Source: Tenebrio molitor (Eukaryota; Arthropoda; Insecta; Coleoptera; Tenebrionidae). Taken from it: a stretch of 64,000 bases of DNA. How positions within the stretch are numbered: the first letter of the stretch is position 1; every line of letters starts with the position of its first letter. A program made the position numbers and the translations under genes. The stretch lies in NCBI RefSeq assembly GCF_963966145.1, contig NC_091050.1:7936001-8000000 (forward strand). The letters are read 5' to 3'. The notes beneath the pieces were generated by a model. It searched no databases. It was not told the origin of the DNA and saw only the letters and a list, made by a program, of their open reading frames with translations. Positions 36,911-49,115 of the stretch are shown here, piece after piece.

Positions 36911-37558
36911 TCGATTTGATTTATGAGAGCTTCGAAAGAAAGTAAAAACTGTCGATATCTTCTTCGTCCGTATAAAGTATTAAACTTGTATATAAATTAT
37001 GTAATAATTTGCAATAAAACAGATGAAATTTATGTGAATTTAAATTCGATTTTGACCAAATTTTTATTTGATTTTGATTACCCTGCTTTCCAGCATTAGT
37101 GAAATGTCGAAATTAATCATCTAAATGGACCAAAATGTTTTATGTTTCATTTACATAACTTTAAAAATCATCCAAAATATGTGCATTCGTTGATGTCTAC
37201 AGTAATATATAACATTTTAAAAATGTTTGTAGGAAAGGGAATTTTATAAAAAATTGCAATTTTTTTTTTTTAATATTCCACTAAGGAAGTAAATTTCAAA
37301 AAGTATACGAATCAAGTGATAAACATTTTCTTATGTAGTCACAAAATCCACTTTTTTTTATGTCTATCAACGAGAAGTAAATAAGTATAGTAAAAACCAA
37401 AATTTGCAAATATGTAACGATAAGATTTTTTACAAAAAATTATGAATAATTTTTAACTGAAAATTAATCACACATGATTGTTGACTGCTTATTTAGTTTT
37501 TTTTTTGTTATTTAATAAAATATAGAAGAGCTTATATTAATAACATAATTACATAAAC

Positions 37559-37645
37559 ATTTTTGTTTTATAATACAAAAATTTCCGATAATATTGCGGA
37601 ATCTGGAAAAGTGCCCCGAATGCTTGCAGCGTTTCCACGTTGAAT
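37559..37645. repeat. Dispersed repeat, copy 2 (inverted)
   Basis: Reverse-complement partner of 29946-30032. It contains GGAAAAGTGCCCCGAATGCT and ends GTTTCCACGTTGAA. The adjoining bases at the AT-rich end also show weak similarity, so the original unit was longer on that side. Confidence 0.8.
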
Positions 37646-38356
37646 GGCAAGGGAAATCCTCTCGAAAAGGAATTTCTTTGATTTTGAATCGCCTGATTCC
37701 GCGATAAGTCGGTTTCCGATGACATTAATGAATAATTACTTTTCTTAAAATATCCAGTAGCTTCTTATACCTATTATAAATTTTACGTTTTTCATTGAAA
37801 ATGGTGCAATATTATTCTATTTTACACAGGATTTATACAGACAGGTGTGCCAGAACTGCCGCACGATATTTTAATAGGGTACTCTAATTAATACTAAATC
37901 TGATAGAAAAAATGTCAATTCGTAGAGTATTTTAAATAGTAACGATTGGAATTAATCAATCTTGGGAAGCTTTCTTCAACCTCTTCTAAGTTAAATTAAG
38001 TAACAACTTCTATTTGCATTTTTCAAAATTCCTCTATAATATTAACTGGTCCATTTGAGTACGTTTGAGTACGTCTCTCTAGAATGGTGTAAACGTTGAG
38101 CTGACAAGCGTTAGAAAAAAAAAATTAAAATGAAAAGACTTGCTAAAACTTTGGAAAAAAAAATTCCCAATAAATCTACTAAAATTCTAGCTCACAGGTT
38201 GATGCTAAACCTATGTTGAAAACCTGAAATATATGTAGATTTCCTTCTGCCCACCATGACAATTATTATGGATATTAAATGTTCCTTCTCCGTAAATAAA
38301 ACACTTCTTATAAAGTTGGGACTTGCTTCATATTATTGCAATAACCATTCACCAAA

Positions 38357-38736
38357 CTACAGTCTAAGAGGTAAGAGAGAGATTTTGTACAGGCGTTTTG
38401 TACATGTCTTCGATTGTGTCATAGAACTCGCTGTATTGCTTTTTAAAATATTAAAGGTATTAGAAATGCTTCTGATGCTCAACGTTCCGCTTTTCTCGAG
38501 AGCCTGAAGAACAACTTTTTCATTTTGTGCAGCGCGAGCCTCTCGTGAAACATCACCGGCTCTTTTAGTTTCGTTTTGCATAAAATTTTCGATATTTCTA
38601 GCCCAATTACAGGTGCATGCTGTTGAAAAGACAAACGTGCAGTGCAGGCAGCTGCGTAAGCGCTTTCACCACACATTCTATAAACCACAGTACTCTGCAG
38701 CGGAAACATTTTCAAAGGAGTTGCTGTCAAAATCAC
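38357..38736 (-). pseudogene. Relic of a mariner-like transposase N-terminus
   Basis: Two overlapping minus-strand frames together resemble the DNA-binding N-terminal part of insect mariner-like transposases. The upstream frame has YRMCGESAYAAACTARLSFQ, similar to the YGECxxNxxxAARxYxxRFP helix. The downstream frame has NEKVVLQALEKSGTLSIRSI, similar to the second helix-turn-helix segment (NPxxSxRxIA), followed by LYKISLLPLRL where the family has YPYHLxxVQ. A frame shift separates them and no catalytic DDE/D part follows, so this is a dead fragment. The family assignment rests on remembered motifs. Confidence 0.45.
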
Positions 38737-40349
38737 AATTAAGATATGTCATGATTCATAATTTAGATTACAGTGGACCAAATAATTCAAAGAATTTTAT
38801 CAGCTATAGCTATCTAGTATAATACAAACGCGTGGAAATGAAATGAAGCAATTTGCTTATCTGAGAAAGCAGTTAGCAATATTCTTGTGATTGGTCAGCT
38901 TACTGTACGACCCTCGACATTTTTCCTTTCGATTTTGGTTTTGATTTTCATTACAGAATTCGTTATTAAAATATCATGCGGCAGTTCTAGGACACCTGTA
39001 TACGGTAGAGGTGTAGTAGGAATAAAATTTGTTGTTCTTATAGAACTAAAAAATCTTAAACAGACTCATTTGTATTCAGATGGTATTCAGTCAACAACAA
39101 AATTAGAAACATTAATGTATTAATTGCTTATTCAAATGTAGTTTAAAGCGTCATAACATTTAGTCTTAAGAACAATAGAATGACGTTTCTCGTTTAAATT
39201 TGATATGTTTTATTAGACCGGGTGTGTGCGCAAACAATTTTGATGGGTTTGTTTGTGACGAACTTAAAACTACAAGTTTGAAATTTTTGATGTGAATCAA
39301 TACCCGGAGGGGACGTAATTTACAGTAGTCATTCATTTATCACTCTTCAGCCCCAGCCGCCCCTTGTCACGCCCATCCTACATTTTTAATAAAGAATTAT
39401 GAAAGAGGATATCTTTTTTTACTATCTTTGTGTAACAAAAAGTGACAGATTACGATTAAGAAAGTTTTTGAGATATTTTATTTAGAAATTTAAAAATTTG
39501 GATATACTCAACACTTTTTTTTAAATGTTGTTTATACTATTGTTTAAATAATAAACGGTGGCATGATTTCTTCCTCATGTGGTTCTTTTTTTTTGTTAAA
39601 ATTAAAGTATGAGGTAAATTGAAACAAAATTACTTAATGAGTAAAATTATTCTTATCTTATGAAAATATTGGGGCCATGATTTTGAACAATTTAAAAAAG
39701 AAACTCTTGACCATTAAATATATTATACAAGTTCTTGGTGCTTATTTATTTTGTGAGAGTACCACGAAATTTTATAATGACTTTGACCACGAAAATTTAT
39801 TGCTCGCGAATGTACACGTTCAAATAGGTACATAATGTCTGTTGATAATTTTGGCAAGTTAATGTGTGATGCAAAAGTAAATGGACAAAATTGTTACTGA
39901 ATCATTTTTAACACTTAGTTGGTAAGTATGAATTATTTGAACAAAATTTCAACAATTTCAAAATCGTAAATGGCCTCGGTTTTCTCAATTTCGGCATATT
40001 TAAAACAAAAGGAAAACGTTAAGGACAACAAATAATTTAGAACAACGATAGCGTTTCTGTAATCAATCTTAATAATGTTGTAAGTACTTCCAATATTAAT
40101 AAATACATAAGTATGTAGTGACTTTTTTATCTTTATTACAGGTACTTTTACCCCTAAGGAAAGAATTGCCTTTTTTCGATTTTACAACGAAGGAGCAAAT
40201 GCATATTTTCTAATGACACAGAAGAAAATGCAACATAATTATGAATTTAATACATTTCTAATAAATCTTTTATATTTACAAATTGATGTTGTTTCACAGT
40301 CTAGGACTGGTTTACAAATCTATGAGGGGCATGATGACCAACTCAATAG

Positions 40350-40489
40350 ACCGGGACCAATAGCTTAACGTGACTTCCGAATCACGAGGTAGAATATAGC
40401 TTTTTTTTTTAATTTCGCCCTGGGTCGGAATCGAACCCGCAACCCTCGGGTCCCTGAGCCGAAACGGACTCTCTTAAGCTATATTCTAC
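40350..40489 (-). mobile_element. tRNA-like SINE or composite MITE
   Basis: On the minus strand a B box GGTTCGATTCC (40437-40427) follows an A-box-like TAGCTTAAGAGAG (40481-40469) at tRNA-like spacing, then an A-run. The anticodon and acceptor stems do not fold properly, so it is not a working tRNA gene. The block is bracketed by inverted GTAGAATATAGCTT (40389-40402 and 40476-40489). The bases before it (ACCAATAGCTTAACGTGACT) resemble a motif I recall from insect repeats. Confidence 0.5.
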
Positions 40490-42569
40490 TATATTCTACT
40501 ATATTTATTTATATTGTCGCAAATACTCGTACTTTTATGTGTCTGTACTTGATAAGAATGCTTTCCAACGTACACGTACGTACACAGGAAACTAATAAGT
40601 CATAACAGTGTAACACGAAAGCTTGACAAGCACTTTTACTTAGTCACCTTACACCTCTTAAGTGACTTATTGTACCCAAGTAATTCAATACAAAATTGAA
40701 CCTGTGCAGTTCTTCCCATCTGAACGTCGACGCGGTTTAATGAAAAGAACGTACCTCACTGAATAGGATTGGAAAATTTTAGAATGACACGGTACAATAA
40801 AACAATAAGATAGATGTTGCATTGATAATATGAATCACATACTCGTAAGAGTCAGTGTTTAAACACAACAAATTTAAATAAAATAGAATTGTTACTTAAT
40901 GTAGGTAATAGGTACGTTAAAGATCGTGTCAAATTTCACTCAACCTAGTTTTGGTACATGCAACTTCATTATTAGAAACCATCTGATAACCGTGATTAAT
41001 ATCAGACTATCAAAATCCAGTATTTTCTACGCTCACATTTGATATTTTTTAACTGTTGGGACTGTGAAACAATTTATGGACTTGTTGTGATATTCATGTC
41101 ATGAATATTAACTATTGTTAGTTAAATAAAAATACTGCGTTGATTGCACCAGTCAATTTAATAATATAGGCTAGTGCTGTGCAAATCCTCTTCTCCTAAA
41201 TGTTTTATACATATGTAATAATAAATAATATGTGGGTAAATTATGATTACCGAGGTCGCTTTAAATGGACTTTTTAAAAGTTATTAGTTATTACCTCCAC
41301 ATAATCTCAATTTCCTTCAACTTACAAATACATAATTGTTATAATTATTGCTCATAATGTTAACTAATTATTATTAGTTTTTCTGCAAGAAGCGTAGGTT
41401 TACTTATATCTCCCTTAGAAAGCTTTTGCCAATGCAAAGATTACAAAATTGTATTTTACGAGTAGATCAATAAAAATATTAACAACAAGAAAATAATTCA
41501 TATTGACATTACATTGCAAATATCAAGAAAAAATCACATATTCCTTACTTTGACAAATAATTTACATCTAGTTAGGTACTTATAGATTTACAAAATCCAT
41601 TAATTTTTTGCCGCAATTATGACTGTTCCTTGCAATTTATTTTTTATAAAATAATTTTTTCAATTAAATTATATATGTACTTTTATACCTAACGGAATTT
41701 AAATTCCGATTTTCATGACTCTGCGGGTATAATTTGCAACGACATTGTTTCATGCACAGGAAACGACTCTCCTAGATTTCATTTAATTCTTTCTTTCTCA
41801 AATATAGAACTGTTTCTTTAGGTTGCAAAAATAATTTCATGACACACTCTCTATTCCTGCAATCCCAACATAAATATTTTTCTTTTGCAGTAAACAAGAG
41901 ACAAATTAATATTGTTAAACTGGTGTTGGTTGACTTTCGAATTAATCAACAGAGTTGTTTCACTAAATAACAAAATGTTTACACCTGTATGTTATAATTA
42001 TTTGCCTTCGGATGAAGTGTTATAAAACAGCAAAACACCATCCGAAAGTTAAAAAATATATTGTTTTTTTAATTGTTTTGGTCCTAATAATTTGGCAACT
42101 TTCACTAACATTATGCATTTTCTTAACTAACTTGATACAGATAAGCGTCCACTTAATTCTGGAAAGATTTATTAAGTTCTTTAATTAAGCTATATTTACA
42201 GAAGCTATGAATAATTATGAAGCCATGTGACATGTGACATAATACTGTTTCTAGATATCCTATCACAATTTAATCTAACACACTGACACTTTTTTCGTAT
42301 TATTTAATAATTGATAGTTGTTACAATAATTTTAAAGGCACTGTACACTGCAATTATATCATATGATGGACAGATGGGTCGACATCTTGTGTATGTGTTT
42401 CTTGGGCCAAGCTTGGTAGTCTACTGAATTATTTGTTTATCTAAAAATCATAAATCTACCAAGCAGGAAATCGTTTTGTGTGGCTATTACATAGGCAAAG
42501 AAGCGGAGGTGAGATTTTTTTAAAGTGAATGAAAATGGTGCAATTACAACGTAGTATTGTGTGTGGTAA

Positions 42570-42680
42570 ATAAGAGGGGCTGAAACGCCGAGATGAGTTG
42601 TTGAGGGATTAGAAAGGGGGGTCCAAGGCTCCAAGTATTACTATATAAACACGGACATTGGGGGTCTAAAGTCAGTCACC
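42570..42680 (+). promoter_or_regulatory. Promoter of Gly/Trp-rich gene C
   Basis: AATAAGAGGGGCTGAA around 42569-42584, a second G-run (GGGGGG) at 42616-42621, TATATAAA at 42642-42649 and initiator TCAGTC at 42672-42677. The initiator A is 32 bases from the TATA start. The AGTCAGTCACC context of the initiator is shared exactly with gene D. Confidence 0.75.
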
Positions 42681-42695
42681 TTTTTTGGATATATC

Positions 42696-43865
42696 ATGAA
42701 GGTAACTAACAGTGGAATAATATTCCTCTAACGGCTAACAAAAATTTAGTCAACATATTCTTTAGTTGTACTTGATTTTAATTTTAATGATTCCTAATTG
42801 TATTCAGTTTTAATAATTATTTTTTTGTTTTTCAGGTGTTCGTTTGCTTATTGGCTGTAGCTACAGCCACCAATTTTGCTAATGGTAAGATTTATTTTTT
42901 TTACATCCAAAAGAAATTATACCAGTTATAAGTCAATATGTAAAAAATACTACTACATTAACAATTACCTGAAATTAAAATTTTTAAATTTGTTGCACTA
43001 GACGTTTGACAATTAAATGAAATTATATAAGAGGAATGTTGGATGTAAATTGTAAAGAGACAATTAAAAGTGATGAGAACATTGATTAAATGAAAATCTC
43101 GAACCTGAAGAGACGGATTTGATTTTTATAGACATTATACCTAATTATTAAATGCATCAAGTGAAAGTTCAGTCTGTGCAACATTCACCATCTTTAGTAC
43201 AAAATTACGCCCTTTGACATTAACAAACAACCGCAGCTCACGTCTTTATTTCTTTTACAGCTGGCTATATCAGTAGCGGCGGCGGCGGCGGCTATGGCGG
43301 CGGTTCCTCTGGCTGGATCAGCAGCGGCGGCGGAGGATATGGCGGCGGCGGCTCGTCTGGCTGGCTCAGCAGCGGCGGCGGCGGCAGTGGCTGGAAATCC
43401 GGCGGAGGTGGCTGGCTAGGAAGCGGAGGAGGTGGTGGCGGATGGAAATCCGGCGGAGGAGGCGGTGGTTACGGCGGCGGCGGCGGCGGTGGCTTCGGAG
43501 GCGGAAGCACCGTTAAGATTATCAAGATCATCGTTCCTAGCGGAGGCGGAGGCGGAGGCGGAGGCGGTTACGGAGGTGGCGGCGGATACGGAGGAGGCAG
43601 CGGATGGAAGTCTGGTGGAGGTAGTGGATGGATTTCAAGTGGAGGCGGTGGCAGCGGATGGAAATCCGGAGGAGGTGGATGGAGCAGTGGCGGAGGTAAG
43701 TTATCAGAACAATTTTGTTTTGAAGGTGTTACGTTAAACTTGTATTTTCTGCTGCAGGTGGTGGTGGATGGAGCAGTGGCGGAGGTGAGTTATGAGAACA
43801 ATTTTTTTTGAAGATATTATGTTAAACTGTTATTTTGTGTTGCAGGTGGTGGTGGATGGTGGTAA
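42696..43865 (+). CDS. Gly/Trp-rich secreted structural protein C
   Basis: Exons 42696-42701, 42836-42884, 43261-43695, 43758-43784 and 43846-43865 join to 178 residues. MK comes from exon 1, the signal peptide VFVCLLAVATATNFAN from the 49-nt exon 2, and the mature chain begins AGYISSGGGG. Repeats are SSGGGGG with W-I-S-S, W-L-S-S and W-K-S-G modules (six or more GWKSGGG-like units). The central motif is STVKIIKIIVPS, and the C-terminus is GGGGWW. All introns after exon 1 are in phase 1. Exon 4 is a 27-nt micro-exon encoding a GGGWSSGG-type module, and its flanking introns are near-duplicates of each other. Trp-Lys alternation in Gly spacers suggests an extracellular structural polymer with aromatic stacking (inference). 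AATAAA lies at 43989. Paralogue of D (closest), A and B. Confidence 0.9.
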
Positions 43866-44612
43866 TGAGACCACTTCCAGTGACTTCGACAGAAGACACC
43901 TGTCCGACGTGATATCCACATTCTTACATCCAAATTTACAATGTAAATATTTTTGTAATTTTTAAGTAATTTTAATAGCCAAAACTGTAAATAAACTTTT
44001 ATAAAACAATATCGTTACATGTTTTATTTTCTATATTGATGCACTTTTTGTGTTATTTTCTTTTAATTCTTAAGTCAAGAACACACGGCAGGTATATCTG
44101 ATATTGTGAATTACTACTGATTAAAAAGAAAAAATTGAACTAATGCTGACCACATACATAGTCTTGAAAATTATTTCTTGAATGTTCCTACCTTACCGGG
44201 TGTTATGGAAGATGGAAGTCCACGTAATACATTTAACCACTAATAGGACTCGTTAAACTAAACATTTTTTTTATTTAAGAATTACTCGGATGAAAAACAA
44301 TAAAAACTGTTAGTATTGGAACAGCGATCGTTCTTTCTTCAAAAAACTGTAAACTTTTTATTTTTAACGCACAAAAACATTTTCACTTACTCTTTCGTTT
44401 CAGTTGATGATTATCCCATGAGCGAAGTGTCAAATTAGGGGCTAAAAAATGCAAAAAAAAAATTCAATTAAAAAAAGATCAATATGAAAATGATTTTAAA
44501 GATTTCTATAATAACTAGATCAGGAAATTGGAAATGGATCTCCCAATTTTGTTATTTGGATAATGTCAATAAAGATAAAACTGTATATTTAAGTATTTAG
44601 GTACTCATACCG

Positions 44613-45336
44613 TGAGTTTTTTATTTTACTGAACATAGGATTCATGGATCTATAAGTTTGGTTGCCTATTTCAAATGAATTGACTTATCCATTCTACACC
44701 TTTTCCAATTGTAGGTCAGAAAGTAAGAGATTAATTTCAGAAAATATCAAATGTAGTTCAGATTAGTAAGATGTATTTCAGAATGTGTTAATTGTATTTC
44801 AGAAATGTAAAATGTATTTCAGAAGGTGCTAATTGTATTTCAGAAAAATTAAATGAATTTCAGAAAAGGTGAATTGTATTTCAGAAAATATCATTTGTAT
44901 TTCAGAAAATAATAATAAAATTAAAACATACGCAACAACTGATCTTCGGGTTCTACAAGTTAGAAGCATTGGCGTTGTCGAACGAAGACTTCTTTACTTG
45001 GAACAAATTTTATGTACATAGATTTGGCAAAAGACAGAATTGTTCTCTTCGGTAATATACAATTATGATGCGTTCTGAAATGCAAATGATACTTTCTGAT
45101 TTACAAATGATATTTTCTGAATTTCATATAACGTTTTCTGAAATACAATTTACCGATCTGAAATACAATTTACGATTTCTGAAATACAATTTACTAATCT
45201 GAAATACAATTGACGATTTCTGAAATACAATTTACTAATCTGAAATACAATTGACATTATCTGAAATACAATTGGAAAAGGTGTAGAACTGAACATAGCC
45301 ATTTTACATTGTATGTTCAGCGAAATAAAAAACGCA
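44613..45336. mobile_element. Foldback transposon-like element with inverted ~22-bp arrays
   Basis: Outer inverted repeats of 25 bases (44613-44637 and 45312-45336, 22 identical) contain GTTTTTTATTT and CTGAACATA. Inner perfect 22-base inverted repeats (44692-44713 and 45267-45288) contain CTACACCTTTTCCAATTG. Inside them, about eight direct copies of a ~22-24-base unit with TGTATTTCAGAA run from 44714 to 44910, and about ten inverted copies (TTCTGAAATACAA) run from 45073 to 45275, separated by ~160 bp of unique spacer. No transposase frame. This organisation matches foldback (FB/Galileo-like) or tandem-array MITE elements. No convincing target duplication is seen. Confidence 0.8.
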
Positions 45337-48300
45337 GTCTATGTACCGCTTGGATGCTTATAATTAAAAAAATACTGAACATGGGGATCACACCACCACC
45401 AAGCAAGGGGGCTGAGTAGTAACGAAAAAAGTAAAGCATTGATATGATATATTGGTCTAGACTCTAAACGGTCTAGACTCTACATAGACTCTGACTGTAG
45501 ACCAACGTGAAAAGTGAAAACTGCTTTTCTCACGTATTTACGTGATCTGTAGTTAAGTGAGTGACGGTGATCATCTACTTTAACTTGCTCTACGAGGAAA
45601 ATCCAAAATATAGTTAATAAAGAATCTCATACATAAAAATGAGAGAAAATACGTAATTTTTATTGTTTAAAATTAATTGATAATAATGATTGGCCTGCTC
45701 CGTCCATATACATTTCTGTCGGCTCTGAATATTTATCAATAAGAATACATTATTTTAATAAATCTTAGTGTTTGGCGAAATCCTCCTGCGATAAATTATT
45801 TGCTAATAAACTTTTAAGGATTTAAAAAAGATTAAGGCTGTATATAGGCAACTTTACTTACAACTACGTGTTAAATATATCTATAAGTAGTTCCTGTAAG
45901 TTAAACAATTTTAGTAAATGCAATAGGTATAGGTTTACAAGCTGCACAAAAACAATATGTATTTTATTTTAATTAATCTCAAAGAAGTGAATATGAATTA
46001 TTATCATATGAAATTCACATATGAAACTGTTACTTATTTTATTACCTTTACATAAATCATAATAACGACACTAGTGTGTGTGTGTGTTTTTGTATTTCAA
46101 TATCTAGACAGTATTAACATGTTAATTTTTATCCATTCTTATTTACATCTTTTCATCTTAACCTTAAATTTTGGATGTCCGAATAATAAAAGTTTTTTTC
46201 TTCCTGGTGTTCCGCAATCTTCAGACCAATTCCACCTACAAAACAAAAATAAACTGTGTATAATTTTCAAAATGGCCTCTATTCTCGTGTATACATAATC
46301 ACAATATAATAATAAATAATATAAAAAACACAAATATTTATACCAAGAAATGCGACTTCTTTTTATAAAAACAAGACAACTGAATTATTTATAAAAATTA
46401 GTACCTACGTAGACTATTATTTTCGCCACCACTTACTCCGTATTTACCACTTTTGACATCTTATTGTTTAACAACAAATATATTGCAGTTTAATGTGATA
46501 TTCTTCTGTAAAATTTTAAAAACAACTTTGTATACCTACCAATGGACAAATAAAAATAAGTATTTCCGGATTGTGTAGATGCGACATACTCGTATGTGCA
46601 AGAACACTAGTAAGTATTCTATTTCTCCGGAAAATTCTAACATATTGCAATTTTGTTATAAATTTTCCATAACATAACAAGCAGAAAAAGCATAGGTAGT
46701 CACCATAACTATTAAATTATTTAACATCTTGTTCAAAGGTAATTCTACTAAATCACAACACGGATCCATCTCAGCGTGCATTTGTCAGAATTCGGAGACC
46801 CTGAACAAATTATGGACACTAAATATAACACTGATGTTTTACGATTTCTCTGAAGACTTGTTTAGGTATGTAAATTGTTTACATAATGGATAGTCTGAAT
46901 AACCCATGTTGTGAATAAGTAGATATCCCTCATAAAAAATTAAAATAAATTTTCAAGAGAATCGAATAATTTAAACATTTAAAAATAACATGCAACTTTT
47001 TTTATTGTGATACAGTGATTTTCCATGATTATTATTTTTGTTTTCCCCTTTTTTTTGTCATTTACATACAATTTCAGTTTTCAGTTTTATGTTTGGTACA
47101 ATAAATACTCAGAAATACATGTGCGAATATACAGTATATAGCATCTTCAATAAGTGAATAAACCGAAAATGTGGTTAAACATTTCAAACTCTTAAAGTCC
47201 AATTTAACTTAATTCCATCCCGAACGAGACGCTTCTGGAAGCTCTAATAAATCAAAACATTAATAGCCGCAAGAACGCTTTAAAAACAAAGAGTCACAAA
47301 TTCTTACTATGACAAGTACTATGAATGAAGTAATTGAAAAACACTTATAAATACACAGAGCTACAAAAACGTGTAAGAATACCATGAACGAAAACGCGGT
47401 ACTGGCACCCGCGATAACAAATCTTTTTGCAGCTTTTGCAGCACTCGATAATTTTTTAATCTTACTATTCTTCCTAATGTAATATCAGTGACGCACTCAA
47501 CTTTTGTGCTCGAACTGTACGAGTACATGGCATTTCTGCTCTCATGCGGATGTATAGGGCAAAAATGAATGCACGTGATTTTCACAATTGGTCTGATGAT
47601 CCTAGGGTTTTAATATTCTGATGTATATCGATTTCAGCCGGTACATAATGGGAAAAAACATATAATTCTGATTTGTTTATTATTGAAGTACATACATACA
47701 AATGTTAATTACTTTTCAGAAATTAAGAAAATGATTATATATTTTAAAATTGATCAACGATCATTATGTAAAAAAAGTGACTTTTTAAAAGTTTTAGATT
47801 CATTTTACAATGTGTGACCCCTAATTGCTATAATTAACTACGTCTGCCAAGTGCCAAGTGAAACATATCGAACGTTTAGCTAACTTTGTATAAATAGGCA
47901 AATATTTTCAAATAAAAAGAACAAGGTAGAAAGTAAAATAAGAAACTACTAATTACCATTGTCCAATAGACATAAATTGCAATTGCAGACAACTTTCTTC
48001 TTAATTTTTATTTACGCCGTAACAAATTGAAAGTTTAGTAAACATTTATAGACAGTAGTAATAGTAAATGCACACAAGATAGTCTCGATTAAACAATTTA
48101 TGTTTTTTAACTACGTTTTAACTGCGGTAAGTAAGTTTCAAAGCCCAAATTACTAAATATGTTACACTGTAACAAGGGAATATTTATATCGCAGGAAGTG
48201 GATATTCGGATGAATCGTTTATCAAGTAAGTAAACTTTGAAAAAGCTGGTAAAATCCTAGAACAAATAAAACAAATTAAATAAAAATACAATTTCAAACT

Positions 48301-48780
48301 ATTTAATTTTATTAAAAATCACCTAGTTATTAGAGTTTTTTAATTAATTAATTTAAATTTTCATTTGTAAAGTGGTTTTACCAAAAAATAAAGTAATAAA
48401 GCAAAATCCGGATTCTGGATGTGATAATTCCTAAACTACACTTATTTCATTAATAAAGTCAATTGTTCCACTTAAAGTAAGTTAGCCGATTTTTTAAAAG
48501 TGTTTTAGAAATGTTGTACATTATGTACTGTGGGCATCTTTTTTTACAGATCATGAATGAGGTCTTTTTCATTCTTATTATTTGACTATACGAAATTTCC
48601 ATTTCGTTCATATTTATGTAACTTCATCATATTTTTTTAATGTTCATGGTCTTCCTCTTTCCCTCCCTTTCTTTTAAGCGGTATTCTCACCTCCAAATTC
48701 TAAATTAACCACTAGTAGAAGATCATTTTTAATTTTCTTCCCCTGTAAGTTCTTGAAAACTATTGTTATTTGTCATAAAT

Positions 48781-48926
48781 AACATGTGTTCAATTGAAAA
48801 GTTCATCGAATTGGCTTTGATTTTTGTCGCTATCTTTGTCTAACCAACTTAATTTACGATGTTGTTTTGTCTCTTAAAAAATAAAGTCAAAGTCAACTCG
48901 ATGAACTTTTCAATTGAACACATGTT
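48781..48926. mobile_element. 146-bp hairpin MITE with perfect 29-bp inverted repeats
   Basis: The first 29 bases (AACATGTGTTCAATTGAAAA...) and the last 29 are exact inverted copies. A further ~15 bases inside pair imperfectly (GGCTTTGATTT against AAAGTCAAAGTCAA). Perfect arms imply recent insertion or selection to pair. Target duplication is not evident. A structured noncoding RNA is the alternative. Confidence 0.75.
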
Positions 48927-49115
48927 GGTGCAAAATATAACGATTATTAAAATTAAAATAAAAAATTAAGCAAAACGTTTATTTACAGCACAAGTAGGTA
49001 CAAAAATATTTACAAATTCACGTGAATGTTAGATGTTGATGAATTACTGAAACCTAATAATGAGTTGCATTCCATGCCTTCGACCGGGTATGGTGCTGTT
49101 GAAGTCTTGCGTTGA

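Larger units (their letters stand above)
37019..42569. other. Intergenic between genes B and C; transposon debris
   Basis: About 5.5 kb without a supportable gene. Holds the second copy of a dispersed repeat (37559-37645), a transposase relic on the minus strand (38357-38736) and a tRNA-like SINE sequence (40350-40489). At 39.4-39.5 kb a GAAAGTTTTTGAGATATTTT stretch recurs with changes at about 30.19 kb. Confidence 0.5.
43995..48977. other. Intergenic between convergent genes C and D
   Basis: Genes C and D converge across about 5 kb. The stretch holds a 724-bp foldback element (44613-45336) and a perfect 29-bp inverted-repeat hairpin element (48781-48926). Just after the foldback, 45454-45485 has a short direct repeat of GGTCTAGACTCTA. 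No gene was recognised. Confidence 0.6.

Noticed and set aside
40389..40489. tRNA gene
   Set aside because: B box is good but the T and acceptor stems do not pair, and the block lies inside inverted repeats; treated as SINE-like.
43432..43737. Ala/Glu-rich plus-strand frame
   Set aside because: Out-of-frame reading of gene C exon 3 that runs into the intron.
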